Below, in pieces: positions 44,678 to 55,830 of a DNA stretch of 64,000 bases. This DNA is from Moniliophthora roreri (lineage: Eukaryota > Basidiomycota > Agaricomycetes > Agaricales > Marasmiaceae): assembly GCA_001466705.2 (NCBI GenBank), contig LATX02000215.1:186001-250000 (forward strand), in the 5' to 3' direction. The notes below the pieces were generated by a model. That model was given only the letters and a program-made list of their open reading frames with translations, searched no databases and was not told where the DNA came from. Position 1 is the stretch's first letter. Every line of letters starts with the position of its first letter. Made by a program: the position numbers and the translations under genes.

Positions 44678-45237
44678 TTTGGGCATTTTGTGGTGTGTAT
44701 TTATCGCTGGGGTTGTATCTATCTAGCACATCCATCTGTACACTAGTGCAATTTTTTTTTCATAGACGCTTAGACGCCGGTTGCCGGCGGCAGGCAATTA
44801 CAACCAGGTTACTGCAGTGTAGGCTGACCATCAACGTCAACTTGAACGCCCATGTTCTTCGACGATTCAAAACCTTCAACCGTTCCTCTACTCGCGAAAG
44901 TACAGCAGAAAAGTAGAGCTCTGAATTTGGCAGAAAGATAGAATGGTCACCGGCTCTTCGAATCCACCCCGTCCAACGTCGATCTCCAGACGCCCAATTA
45001 GCTGCCATGATCGCTGCCATGATCGAAAACGACTAGGAGGTCAGACGAATCCATGGACATTTTTTGAATTATTTAAATTCCGCTGTTCATCCGTTGCGGG
45101 AACTTTGTTTCGGCTCTCTTTTTTGACTCCGAAACGTTTGTTATTCCCTGGCATTATAAACAATCGCATGGTGAGGACCCGTTGTGCACTTTCCCACCTT
45201 ACACTCACACTCTTTCATCAGATCCCAGCTCTACGGG
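44678..45237. other. Intergenic
   Basis: No gene seen. Contains the TATA box of the next gene. Confidence 0.5.
45155..45160 (+). promoter_or_regulatory. TATA box
   Basis: TATAAA 83 bp before ATG 45238. Confidence 0.5.
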
Positions 45238-46027
45238 ATGCTATCCTTCCGCTCTCTCTTCACATTCTTTCTAGTAGTGACCCTCACTACATCCACGCTC
45301 GCTGCCGTGATCAAGATTCCCCGTTCTCATGAACGATGTGGTGTCTGCGAAGCTAAACAGAACCCTCTTTCTGTTCTCATACCCCAAGTACAAGATACCA
45401 TCACGCCGTTGGTCGACAAAATGAGTCTGTATTCCTCGAATTCCAGTATCTCGACACACACGCTAACTGACGTTGTACTAGAATCCCTGTCCCCCGATGA
45501 AATCACCGCCGAGACTATAGGACCTATTGCGAAGGACATCAAGAATGCTCTTGACGATTTGGTAGAACAGATCCAGATATTCATTGATCAGAATGTTAGC
45601 TTGGATCTCTTGCTAGCGGATAGGTCAAATGGTAACAAGAAGCTTCCGCTGGGGGAAATCGGGGTCACCGTTGCTAGTTTGATCGCTGTGAGTTCTCTCT
45701 CCGCCTCTTCCTCCGCTCACCTCAGATGCTGAAATCTGATGACATCGGAAATAGACCATTATAGGAGGAATCAACGCCGTTCGCCAAGCTGCCTTGTCTG
45801 CCAACCTTGCGGGTGTGGTCCATGTGCTTTTGGAAGTTGTGGTGACATTGGTGACGTTCCTTTTGCGGCTGGGCACATTGCTTATTGGACTGTTGACGAC
45901 TCCTGGCCTCGTTTCTGAGCTTCCGGAATTGGTGAAGATGGGTCTAGAGATGGGCGTTAGGGATGTTCTAGGGCTGGTTCATCAACTGGGCGATGTGCCG
46001 GGCATTCTACACCTACTTGGGTTGTAA
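45238..46027 (+). CDS. Secreted hydrophobic protein, function unknown
   Basis: Exon 1 is 45238-45687, the intron is 45688-45754 and exon 2 is 45755-46027 (240 residues), phase 0. It starts with a signal peptide, MLSFRSLFTFFLVVTLTTS. There are two cysteines close together (RCGVCEAKQN), then a helical middle (IAKDIKNALDDLVEQIQIFI) with a possible N-glycosylation site (NVS). The C-terminal third is very hydrophobic (GVVHVLLEVVVTLVTFLLRL then GTLLIGLLTTPG). It could be a cell-wall or surface protein, or be anchored in a membrane by the hydrophobic end. The length and layout recall small secreted proteins of Agaricomycetes. No family was assigned. Confidence 0.75.
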
Positions 46028-46996
46028 TGGTGTTGTTCATGAATCTATGTACCCCATGGGCCGGGCAGTGAACTCTTTCTAGGTTATTACTCGTTTTTCG
46101 CCCTTGTACTTTCCTTCGATTGAATCGAACGATCATATACCAGACACTCTCTTGCCGCAATTCTATCAAACAGTATCATGTTAAGACCGACGTTATTCTG
46201 TTTTCATCTCATGATATCGGACCTAGCAGTTACTGGCTTGGAGCCAATACCTCGGTATAGAGGGGATAGTTTCAAAACGGATTGGTAAGTTTATTCTTTG
46301 CATCGGGCTGTGAAATGACTCGTGAATCCTCTCACTATGTTGATACCCGTTGGTCGCGTGGTTTCCTGCATCATCTTAATTGCGATGAACGACCGCGGAC
46401 CCCAGAATACTTTGTTGTCGGATCTGTCAGTACCCTAGACGCCTTCAGACGCCAACAGCAGGTACTCTATAGTTACTCGTCACGCGATACTGAAACCAAT
46501 CCGATTTACCCGAACACTTGGAATGATATATAGTTATAAGTAAGTTCAATATATTCAATTTCTACCTAAACTTGTTCCCGCGCAAAGCCTTTATGATGAT
46601 TCCAAGATCACGGGTATGGTCCATGGATCGCTGTATACAGTGTAACATGTAACATATCAGCGTCTCCCCCGTTACAGACGCTGTCTCGGTTATCCGATTT
46701 CATACTAGGTCTTCCTCACACCCACGTCGCAAACAAATAAATTCATCCCGAAAGGGCAGATCTCAGGCAGCGCAATTTAGGCTTGCGAGCGGGTCAAATG
46801 GGTAAGTGTCTATTCATTTTAGACAGCAGCTTCACATTCTCTATACACTCGCAGGTCCAAGTAAAGTGCCAGGGGGGCTTCTTATATGTCATGCGACGCA
46901 TAGTGACCTGTACGAGCTCATTTCCTTCCCAGGTCGTGAGCAACACCGTCTGCGTATAAAAAGCCCACGAAGCCATAGGTATTGGCATCCAAAAAT
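46028..46996. other. Intergenic, no gene recognised
   Basis: An 83-codon frame at 46282-46533 has no support. Nothing else was seen. Confidence 0.45.
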
Positions 46997-48445
46997 ATGC
47001 CTATCATGGGTCCTCAGCTGCCTCCATACAAAGCTCATCCGCCTACCAAGTACAAGCTTGACTACGCGCCTCTTGCCACAATTGATATCAGCTCGTTCAA
47101 CCGTTCGCCAGAGGACGATACCCGTCTCGCTGCTGAGCTCATTGATGCTTCGCACAATACGGGATTTTGGGTGGTCACTGGCCATGGTATTACAGACGAT
47201 GCAATCAACAGGCAGCTCAGCATCGGACAGGCATTCTTCGCTCTACCCATTGAGGAGAAAAGAGAGTTTCCATGCGATTTCGAGAATGGGAGGTTGGTAC
47301 CTTTCCGTCGTCACGTCGCAGGCGTTGCTAATACAGTTCCATCTTCAGCTACCTTGGATATCGCGAGCCCGTTCGTTACATTGCAGATACAGACGTAAAG
47401 GAGAACCATGAAGCTGTAAGTTTCCCTCACAAAAAGTGCGCTTTTGAAGTGGCGCTTACTATGCCTGTCCGCAGTTGAATATTGCCAAATTTACAGAGTC
47501 GGGCTGCCGCTTCCCGTTACACCAATTCTGTCGACCGTTTGAATCCGAGATTGCTGCATTCCAGAGGAAAATATGGGAGTCGGTTCTGAGGCCTATCTGT
47601 GTACTCCTTGCCATTGGCCTCGAACTCCCGGAGGTCTACTTTGTGAAGATGCATGAGTACGACAAGCCAAGCGAGGATTATCTCTGCTATGTGAGTCCCT
47701 TAGGGTCTCCGTCGGTTGTGGTGTATCTTTCGAACTCGCTACTATCCTAGAAAATTTATCATCCTCGTACGGATGACCAATGGGCCACGATCAAGGACAA
47801 GTTCCGTCCTGGTCGTAAGTCCTCTTTAGATATTCAGAATGGACGAACCAGCTAATATCCTCTTCAGACACCGACTTTGGGAGCATGACCCTCGTGTTCT
47901 CCGGCACGCAGACGGTCTCCGGTCTACAAATTCGTACGCCAAACGGAACATGGAAGCATGTCGAGTCTGTTCCAGGGGGTATCACTGTGAACGTGGGTCT
48001 CGCATCACTCTCCTTGTCATAATATGACATCTGAAATGTTTGTCCTCAACAGGCCGGCGATACCCTTGCAATGATCACAAACGGCTATATCAAGTCGACA
48101 GTTCACGGTGTTGTTCGACCTCCTCCGGATCAAGACAAATACGACCGGCTCGCACTATTGTATTTCCTCCGCCTCTTGGATGACGCCGAGATTGGACCTG
48201 CTCCAAGTCCACTATTGAAGCGGATTGGGTGGCTCAAGGAACAAGATTTCAAGGAGGAACCTGTCCAAGGTAGCGGTAAGTATTTGCTTAATCAATTGCA
48301 TCCTATCAAGTAACTTGACCTCCATTCAGAATGGTTGAAAGCTCGTATCAAAGCTTATAACCATAGGAAAACAATAGAAAGCGTAGCTGAAGACAGGCAC
48401 TTCGACTTCAAAGGATTGCAGGTTCAGGTTCAGTATGATGACTGA
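46997..48445 (+). CDS. 2-oxoglutarate/Fe(II)-dependent oxygenase (isopenicillin-N-synthase-like)
   Basis: Seven exons fit in phase: 46997-47292, 47349-47415, 47475-47690, 47751-47814, 47868-47992, 48053-48275 and 48330-48445 (368 residues). The N-terminal region has the usual DIxxF...TGFWVVTGHGI (DIOX-N). The iron ligands are H-x-D in HTDFGSMTLVF and the distal His in IKSTVHGVVRPP. Arg in YDRLALLYF is at the 2-oxoglutarate-binding position, with Ala in place of the common Ser two residues later. The family couples oxidation of a small molecule to decarboxylation of 2-oxoglutarate, and fungal members often act in secondary metabolism. The O-methyltransferase 1.9 kb downstream on the same strand fits such a role. 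The substrate is unknown. Confidence 0.9.
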
Positions 48446-50326
48446 TGTCGAAAAGGAGAATCATTTTGTATAATAGGTCAGGTGTCCGCCGAATGACACA
48501 AATGTAGCGAGCGTGATGGTAAATGATAGAGCTATAAAGCATGCGCCTATAAGCACATAGCTTGGTTCAGTCGGCCGGTGAGGTCCTATAAGACGGTGAT
48601 TAGCGTTGGCGTGCCTTCAATGAAAAGACGGATGGAGCTCACATTTTAATGGTTGGCTGATCGACATGTGGTCACTAGGCGATTACGCAGAGCCGCTGTC
48701 TTGCTCTTCTGTGACTGGAGCTAGTGAATTGAAAATGGTGATTGCGGTGATTGCGTCCATTTCCAATATTCGAGAGATGTTGTGAGGCAGGCGGTGAAAG
48801 TAGACCAGCTATGAGAGTATCTTGCTGCGAGCTCGTAAGAGACAAAGTGAACCCTTGCTCCTACGCTTAACGAATATTCATTTAGTGGACGAATGACTAG
48901 ACGTGCAGATAGGTACGCACGCTATGAGTCTTCCCTTGTACTAGCCGCCGGTCTCAATCTGTACCATGCACTTTCAATTTTTCTTCTTACGCATTGCAGC
49001 CTGCTGCGTAATGTTCAGTGTGGGCCTGATGAGATAGCCAAGTGTGACATACCTCGTTAATCGCAAGGACCGGCAATCTTTATGCGCCTGGACATTTCCG
49101 AAAACCCTCACGCCTGCAGTTAGCGGTTTTGCCAGATTGCTGAGTAGGAAACTATGGACCACTGTCCCCCAGCGTGGCGATCGAAGAGAATTCCAGCTAC
49201 AGTGTGACGCTGTGACATCACGATCACGCGCTCACGCTTCCATGGTCTCACCGTCCAGAAGCTACTTTCTTTACCGAACACCTGGTCCGCGCCTCAAAGC
49301 TTCAGAGTCTACCTTCACTAGTCGTAACTCTTGAGTGGAACGATTCTTAGTCGCTCTTGCACTTCACACTTCGGACTAGTTGATGAATTAGTGACGCCCA
49401 GCCGCCAGGCAGATGACTCTGAAGACTCCAACCATAGAGAAATTCCGCGGACGAAAGCTCTTTTCCATATCTTCACGGCAGATACTCATTCAGCCTCTAT
49501 CATTGGCCTTAGCCGATGTAAGCGACTCTCAAATTTGGAATTCTGACCCATCTGACGACGGATGTTTCTCAAGGTGGTTTCTACCTTTGACCCGTGTCCA
49601 TCATATCAAACCCGTAATCAGCTGTGTTTGTTTCATCCCATGCCTTTTCTAACTTGTCCCTTTTCATTTACTCTAGGTTATCCTCAATATACTTTTGTGA
49701 TTAGCGCGAGGAAGTTTCCCCTTTGAACGCATCGAGGTTCCTCATGTCAGCGGACATGAAATATGCATCTCCATGTACCTACCTCGTGAAATCTATTCTG
49801 AAGGTCCGTGAATTCCGCATAACGTCATTCAACCTCCAATAACGAATTTTTTAGTTGACAGGAGCTTGTCGGGATGGGTGGCGATATTGCTACCTTGCAA
49901 CATCTATCGTGCAAACATCATTGTAAAGCCGAGAGGGATGCTGATTCATTGGATCCAGGCTTGATAGACCTCGGTATCTTCGGGTCATTCGGGATCAAAA
50001 GGACCCACTATCAAACCTCTTATCCCATATTGAAGTCTAGAGGCATGATCTCGGCGCATATGTTCTCGCAAATGGGGCTCGGGAAGTGCATCCTCTCGCT
50101 AAAAACCACGAGTGCAAAGTGGTCTGTCCACGAGCATCGGCTACAGGTGATAGGTGTCGCAGATTCAACCTCCGAAAGCATTATACATTTCAAGTACATC
50201 TGAACCAAGGCAACGACCTCAGGCGGACAAATTTCAGGTTCCTGAGGCTCAACCCTTCAATCGGACACCTTACGTTTTGAGGATAAAAGATCACAGTCCT
50301 CCATTATCGTCATTTCCCCAAAAACC
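48446..50326. other. Intergenic, no gene recognised
   Basis: Nearly 1.9 kb with only short frames on both strands. No repeat or relic was identified. Confidence 0.45.
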
Positions 50327-52255
50327 ATGGCTTCTCACACGGGAAACCCGACCATCGATGCTCTCCTTACACTTATCCAAACTTCCGCGCAATCCGCCGT
50401 CGCTGAATACAACAAGTCTGGGTTTGGCGTGCCATCCCCAGATTCACCCAGTCTACACCCCTTGGACTCTTCTTCCGATGTATTGGCATTGAAGAAAGCC
50501 ATCAGGATATTAGAAGGCGCATGCGAGCGTCTTTGTACTACTCTCGCGCAACCTATGCATACCATTGCGAACGTACGTCCCTCTTTTCCGCGTCTTCTGC
50601 AGAAGCTGACAATCGACTAGCGAACCATGCCATACGAGGCACCTTGCCTCCGCCTTGCTGTCGAGAAGAAATTTGCCGATGTTCTCAAGGGCCTGCCAGG
50701 GTTACACGTCAATGCAATCGCAGCGAAGACCAGACTCGATCCGAAGAAAGTCAGCCAAGTATTGAGGCTCCTTGCCACACGAGGCTGTTTTAAAGAAGGT
50801 ACGATCATTATTGATCCATTCTGAAATGATTTCTGAGGACTAGAACAGTCTCTGAAAATGTATTCACCAATAACCGCCTATCCCTCATGCTCCTCTCAAG
50901 CAACCCTGTTTCTGCTACGGTACTTCTCAACACGAACGAATGCCTCAAAGCTGTCACTGTGCTTCCAGAAGCGATGCAACACACCGATTACGCATTCAGC
51001 GAGTCTGTGGATCGGACGGCGTTTTCGCTGTCCGTTCGTGGAGCAGGGCAGGGAGACAGGGACATGAGTTTGTTTGAGTGGTACAAGATGAATGTGAGTA
51101 CTCTTCACTGTTGTTGACAGTCGTGGCTGATAGGGCGAATCATATAGCCGGAAATTGGACAGGTATTGTCTTTAACTTCTCATCCGCGGCGTCCGTCTAA
51201 ACGCCCTCTTCCAGAGATTTGACCGAGCAATGACGGGGTGGAGTCGTATTACTGGATCAATCTCCGTTGTAAACAGTATGTGCACCCTCGTTTGTTCAAC
51301 AAGCTTTCATCGAACCAATTACAGATTTTCCGTGGGATACATTACCACAGGGTACAACGTTCTGCGACATTGGGTCAGGTGTTGGCACACTGACTCTTTC
51401 GCTGGCAAGTGCACACAGACACCTCAAGGTGGTGTTACAAGACTTTCCAGAGGTCCTGGTTGCTGCTAAAGCTGTACGCCGATGTCCTTTTTCTACCTGA
51501 CATGTTCTTCTGATCACCGCCTCAAGTTCTGGTCTGCCGAATATCCTCAGTCTATCAGGGATCAACGAGTCGACTTTGTTCCGTTGGATTTCCTGAAGGA
51601 GAGGCCCGTTGCAGAGCAAGATGTTTATTACGTCCGTAATTTTCACCTACGTTCACTCTCGCCATTGACATGGTTCACCTTAGATGAAACATGTTCTCCA
51701 TGACTGGCCCGATAACGATGTTGTGTGCATTTTACAGAATGTGGCTAAAGCCATGAAGCCGGACGGGACAAGTCGACTTTTCATTCGTATGTCCTTTTCG
51801 AGTTTCTTTTTCGTTCTCTAGGTCTGAAATGCTTTGCAGATGACTTTGTCCTCAAGCACGTGTATTCGACAGTAAAACCGGATTCAGGTTCCGATATGTC
51901 CATTGGTATCGAACGAGCGCCAGAGCCACTCTTACCAAACTACGGAACAGGAAATATCAGGCACTACAACCAGGACGTGGTAACGATTCGGCTATTCCTC
52001 TTATGGGATGTCTGGCTTACCCCTGCTTGTTCAGAACATGCTTGCAATGTTCAACAGCCGAGAAAGGACCTGTGAAGAGTATGCCACCTTAGGGTACGTG
52101 AACCCTGCGTGACTTCGGACGCGTGTTTGACTGATAGATGGATTGACAGAGAGGAAGCAGGCCTTTGTCTGATCAAAGTTTGGGATCTCGCGGAGACCTA
52201 TATGCTTGAGTTTAAATTAATAGGTTCTCCGATCGCATCGTCGGAAGGTGTATGA
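50327..52255 (+). CDS. SAM-dependent O-methyltransferase (PF00891-like)
   Basis: The start is ATG 50327 (MASHTGNPTIDALLTLIQTS). The N-terminal dimerisation/winged-helix part includes LRLAVEKKFADVLK, HVNAIAAKTRLDPKKVSQVL and RLLATRGCFKE. The SAM-binding motif is TTFCDIGSGVGTLTLSLA (D-x-G-x-G-x-G), followed by LQDFPEVLVAAKA. Across an intron with donor GTCCGT the text is DVYYMKHVLHDWPDNDVV, which contains the family's H-D-W catalytic His. The C terminus has LAMFNSRERTCEEYATLG and EEAGLCLIKVWDLAETYMLE, ending at 52255. About ten introns of ~50 nt are needed, and no lesion was found. The family methylates hydroxyl groups of phenolics and polyketide-like compounds. Together with the oxygenase upstream it may form a small tailoring pair. 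Confidence 0.88.
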
Positions 52256-52422
52256 ACTTTCAACGCTACCATTGCTGGTTAAATTTTCTTATATCTAAAC
52301 GGAAGGTATTCAACGCCTTATTACGCTACTGTACGAAATACCATACACGCATGTACAAACTAGGGAAAATAGGATGAAAAAGAACATTGTTCAGTTATAT
52401 ATTAGGTCCATGCCATCGTCTT

Positions 52423-54132
52423 TCATTTAAACTCGCTGTCTAGGAGGTCCTTGCTGATCTTCCTCTTCTGCTGATCATTAGCAGTCTTGAGTTCATCGCG
52501 AGTAGCTTCCAACGCAGTGATCTGCCCTCGCAAGGAGGCAACTTTCTGACCATGCCTTTCGTCCGCAGTCCGTCGCCGTTCCTCCGAATCCTGACGCTTA
52601 GCACGTTCGGATTCCAGGGACCGTGTGACAGCTTCTTTCTCCTGCTTCATCCTAGCATACTTCCTCTCCAAATTCCCAAGCTTGGTCTCGATAGCGCTCT
52701 TAGCTTGCTCCGACTGGGAAAGGGAAGCCCTAGCGCGCTCGAGATCGGCCCTGAGACTCGTCACCCCAGCATTCTGCTCAGCTTCTCTATGCCTCAAGCT
52801 CTGAATGGTCTCCTTGTCCTGGGTAGAGGCAGCATTAAGTTTGTTGAGCTCCACGTCCCGAGTAATAACTCGGGTTTTCTCCACGCCAAGTAACCTGTTA
52901 AGCTCCGTGATCCTGGAATCTTTCTCCCTCAATCCTGTTTCGGAGACCTCGAGAGCCGCGGACTTGGAGTTCAGCTGTGTGGTTATCCCCTGGATATGCT
53001 CGTCGCATCGCTTGAGAAATGAGAGATGGGTCCCTTCCTCTCGCGCAGCGCCAATCCGAGCTTCGTGCAGTTCCGTTTTCAACTTGGCAACTTCGGTAAT
53101 CAGGTTGTTGTTCGTTGTTCCGAGGGTAGTGATACGCTTTCCAAACTCGCGTAGTTTCTCGTCCCTCTTCCCTGCCAACGTGAGAGCACCTCTCGACTTC
53201 ATCTGCTCGACGTCCAAACTCTTCTCGAGCATCTTGGTGTGCTCGTTCGTCGTGACCAGCTTTTCCTCCAGTGAGCATTTCTCCTCAGCAACCCTGGCGT
53301 TCTGACGCTGAGCAGCCTCCAAATCAGTCTCCAGTGACCTGATGCGCTCATCCAATGTGGCCACTTTTGCCTCCAACACGCGCTTCTCCTCGGTTAGCTG
53401 AGAAGCAACAGCGCAGGCATCCGCTAGCTCGCTCTTGTCAGCTAACAAAACCGCAAGCTTTTCGTCCAATCCATGCAAAGCAGAAACAGTAGCACGAGCT
53501 TCTTGCAGGTCTACTTCCAACTTGACACCCCGAGCACGTTCGGTGGTCAGCAGCCTAGTCTGGGCATCGAGTTCTCGTTGAAGACGTTGGGTGTGGGCGT
53601 TGGGCAAGCCTAAAGATGCTATGTCTGCGATGAGGGTGTCGAGCTTGCGTTCGAGCGCAGTGTGATGGTCGGTGAGAGGATGGTTTTCGTCTTTGTTAGT
53701 GTCGGTAGTGGCATCAAGGGTAATGACGGGAGCAGGTGAAGGTGATGTGGCTGGGAGTAAAATGCTACTGTCGATGAAGCTGCCGGTTCCATCATCCTCA
53801 AACGAATAAAAGTCGAGCTCGTGATCATCGTCTTCTGACTGGGATGGAACGCGTCAACGGGATCAAGTACACTGAGAGGTAGAAACGTACTGAAAGAACA
53901 CTTTCCGTGACTGACTTGCTCATTAAGCAATACGACTCGACTTCGAATTCGTCCATTGTGTCGTCACCAGCATCGGGAAGGAGGACCTGAAAGAGAATGC
54001 CCGTCAAGAGCAGATAAAGGTAATGGTGCGGGGACATACAGCAAGCAGCGTCTTCTCTTCCTCTTGTACAGCGTATTCACCAAGGGGTTCGAGTTCCATG
54101 ATAGACGGGGATGAGACGAGGGTCTTCTTCAT
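52423..54132 (-). CDS. Long coiled-coil family protein
   Basis: Exons on the minus strand are 54040-54132 (MKKTLVSSPSIMELEPLGEY...), 53891-53986 (VLLPDAGDDTMDEFEVESYC then LMSKSVTESVLS) and 52423-53838 (534 residues), all in phase. Exon 3 starts acidic (SEDDDHELDFYSFEDDG), then shows ALERKLDTLIADIASLGLP, the family motif, and a ~380-residue coil (for example ELDAQTRLLTTERARGVKLE) to the end LLDSEFK. It is the intact relative of the pseudogene at 6303-7898. Its first two exons and promoter were copied to 57.6 and 61.0 kb. The function is unknown. The coil implies self-association or scaffolding. Confidence 0.85.
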
Positions 54133-54141
54133 CGGAACTCG

Positions 54142-54149
54142 TATTTATA
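54142..54149 (-). promoter_or_regulatory. TATA box of the coiled-coil gene
   Basis: The minus strand reads TATAAATA, about 10-17 bp before ATG 54132. It is unusually close, so either transcription starts inside the gene's first codons or the true start is the second ATG (MELEPLGEY). The same arrangement is kept in the copy at 57.8 kb. Confidence 0.45.
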
Positions 54150-54244
54150 CCCTTTGAGCCACACCACGCTCCAGGAGACAGTGGTTGTCGCGATAAGGGA
54201 TGGTTTCCGTGCACGTTTTGATCAGGTCTTGCGATGAATCACAT

Positions 54245-54790
54245 AGCTAAATTGACCGCGGTGAGCTGCGGAACTTTAAAGAAAGGGCGGTCCATTCACT
54301 TGTTCTGAAAAAGAAACCAAAGCCACATAAGAACTTTATGGCCATCATGACGCGGCCAATGCATGGCTTCGACAGCAGGTGATACTCGTAGGGCTTAAAC
54401 TTCCTGAGAAGTAAAAATGAGAAGAAATTACGAGATAAATATCGGATACGACATACCGACGACAGTGACCTAGCCCGTATCTTTCTCTCCTCTACAAATC
54501 GAGCAGTAACCTTCCTTGGTTCAAACCCACACAAGCTTCCTGATCTCTATAATCCCTCATCATCCTGAGAGCGAAAGCTGGCGAGAGAATACCCCAATGA
54601 TCTCGATAAGGTTGCGCATGGGCATATCGCGGTACTCGAAAATCGACACCATACCCTTAGCCGCCAATACTGTACCCGAACGGGTATGTATATACCGTGA
54701 AAGCCACGGTGTCCAAGTCGCAGTCCAGTTGGAGTCAAGGAAGAGGTCGAAAGTGGCCAGAAGTGTGTCAGAGATGGCTCCAATGGGCTG
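54245..54790 (-). pseudogene. Unidentified gene relic, copy 1
   Basis: The minus strand has spliced-looking coding text: PIGAISDTLLATFDLFLDSN, WTPWLSRYIHTRSGTVLAAK, FEYRDMPMRNLIEIIGVFSR, then ARFVEERKIRARSLSS, a GTATGT...CAG intron and KFKPYEYHLLSK. A copy lies at 58000-58460, where the second block is frameshifted. No start or end was found and I do not recognise the family. Confidence 0.4.
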
Positions 54791-55830
54791 CTGAATTATG
54801 GTTAAAGTATGGTGGGTATATCGTTCTCCTCAGCCGCCTTTTGGCGGTGACGTAGACGTGGCAAGAGCTACAAAAGCGAAAAAAAAAATTGTCAATACTT
54901 CGACAACGTTCATGCACGACCCATCTATGCAGACTCACCTCCCGAAAACTCAGTTTCAACTGGTTTTCAACCACCAATCTTGCCCAAATTCTCACTCAAA
55001 TCGGCTTCCTGGAGACCAGCCGAACACCGTACTGTCATACCCCATACCCTTCACCTGTACTGGTATAACCTCGACCCATGCAATCTTATTTGAATCTCCC
55101 ACTTCCCGACTTTAGCCTGTAAAGCTCTTTCCTGTTCTCAGGAACCGAATATCCCTTTAGTAATCAAACAATCATCACAAATGATATATCGTACCCAAAG
55201 TTCTTTGCCTTCCCTCAAGCTTCCAGCTGCAACCTTTGAATGTATCGTTCGAATTCGTCCAACCTATGATGACTTGTTCAGAGGACTTGGGAGATGTGGT
55301 TGCGCGGTAGGTTTCCGATCGTAAAGCAAGGATGGGTCCAGGGGGCACCCAAGCGAGCAAGCGGTGATATGAACGTGGGAACGTTGATGCCGCTGTCAGT
55401 GTAAACGATGGAGGCTCTACAGCTTGAAGGACATTGGATTCTGTGTATGCCGGTGTCTGTATCAACACTAGTATTCTGAGGACCGTACCTTTCTACATGG
55501 GTTGTTTTTGACTCCATTGCAGGAGACATATCGATAAGGCGGCAATGATAGCAGCGAGAAAGGCCAGCTACAAAGCGTTGTACATACCTCTATCGATGCT
55601 ATATTTGCTATCTAGGCTTGATGCGGAATTGATGCCAACAGCAGCGAACAATCTAGGTCTGATCCAGAATCAAGTTGAAAATCCGCCCACAACTCTCTCA
55701 CGTTCCTGCTCTTCTACAACACCATCGATAATCTCTTCGATCAATTGTGATTTCTAGAGAGCTAGGTATTTCCGAGCACGAAAAGTCCTTAATTTCTATT
55801 TAGGGCTAATCTACGTTTTCCAGATACGAA
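54791..55830. other. Intergenic, upstream of F-box E
   Basis: Mostly duplicated in unit 2 (58.46-59.22 kb), except ~55330-55650. No separate gene was seen. Confidence 0.45.
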
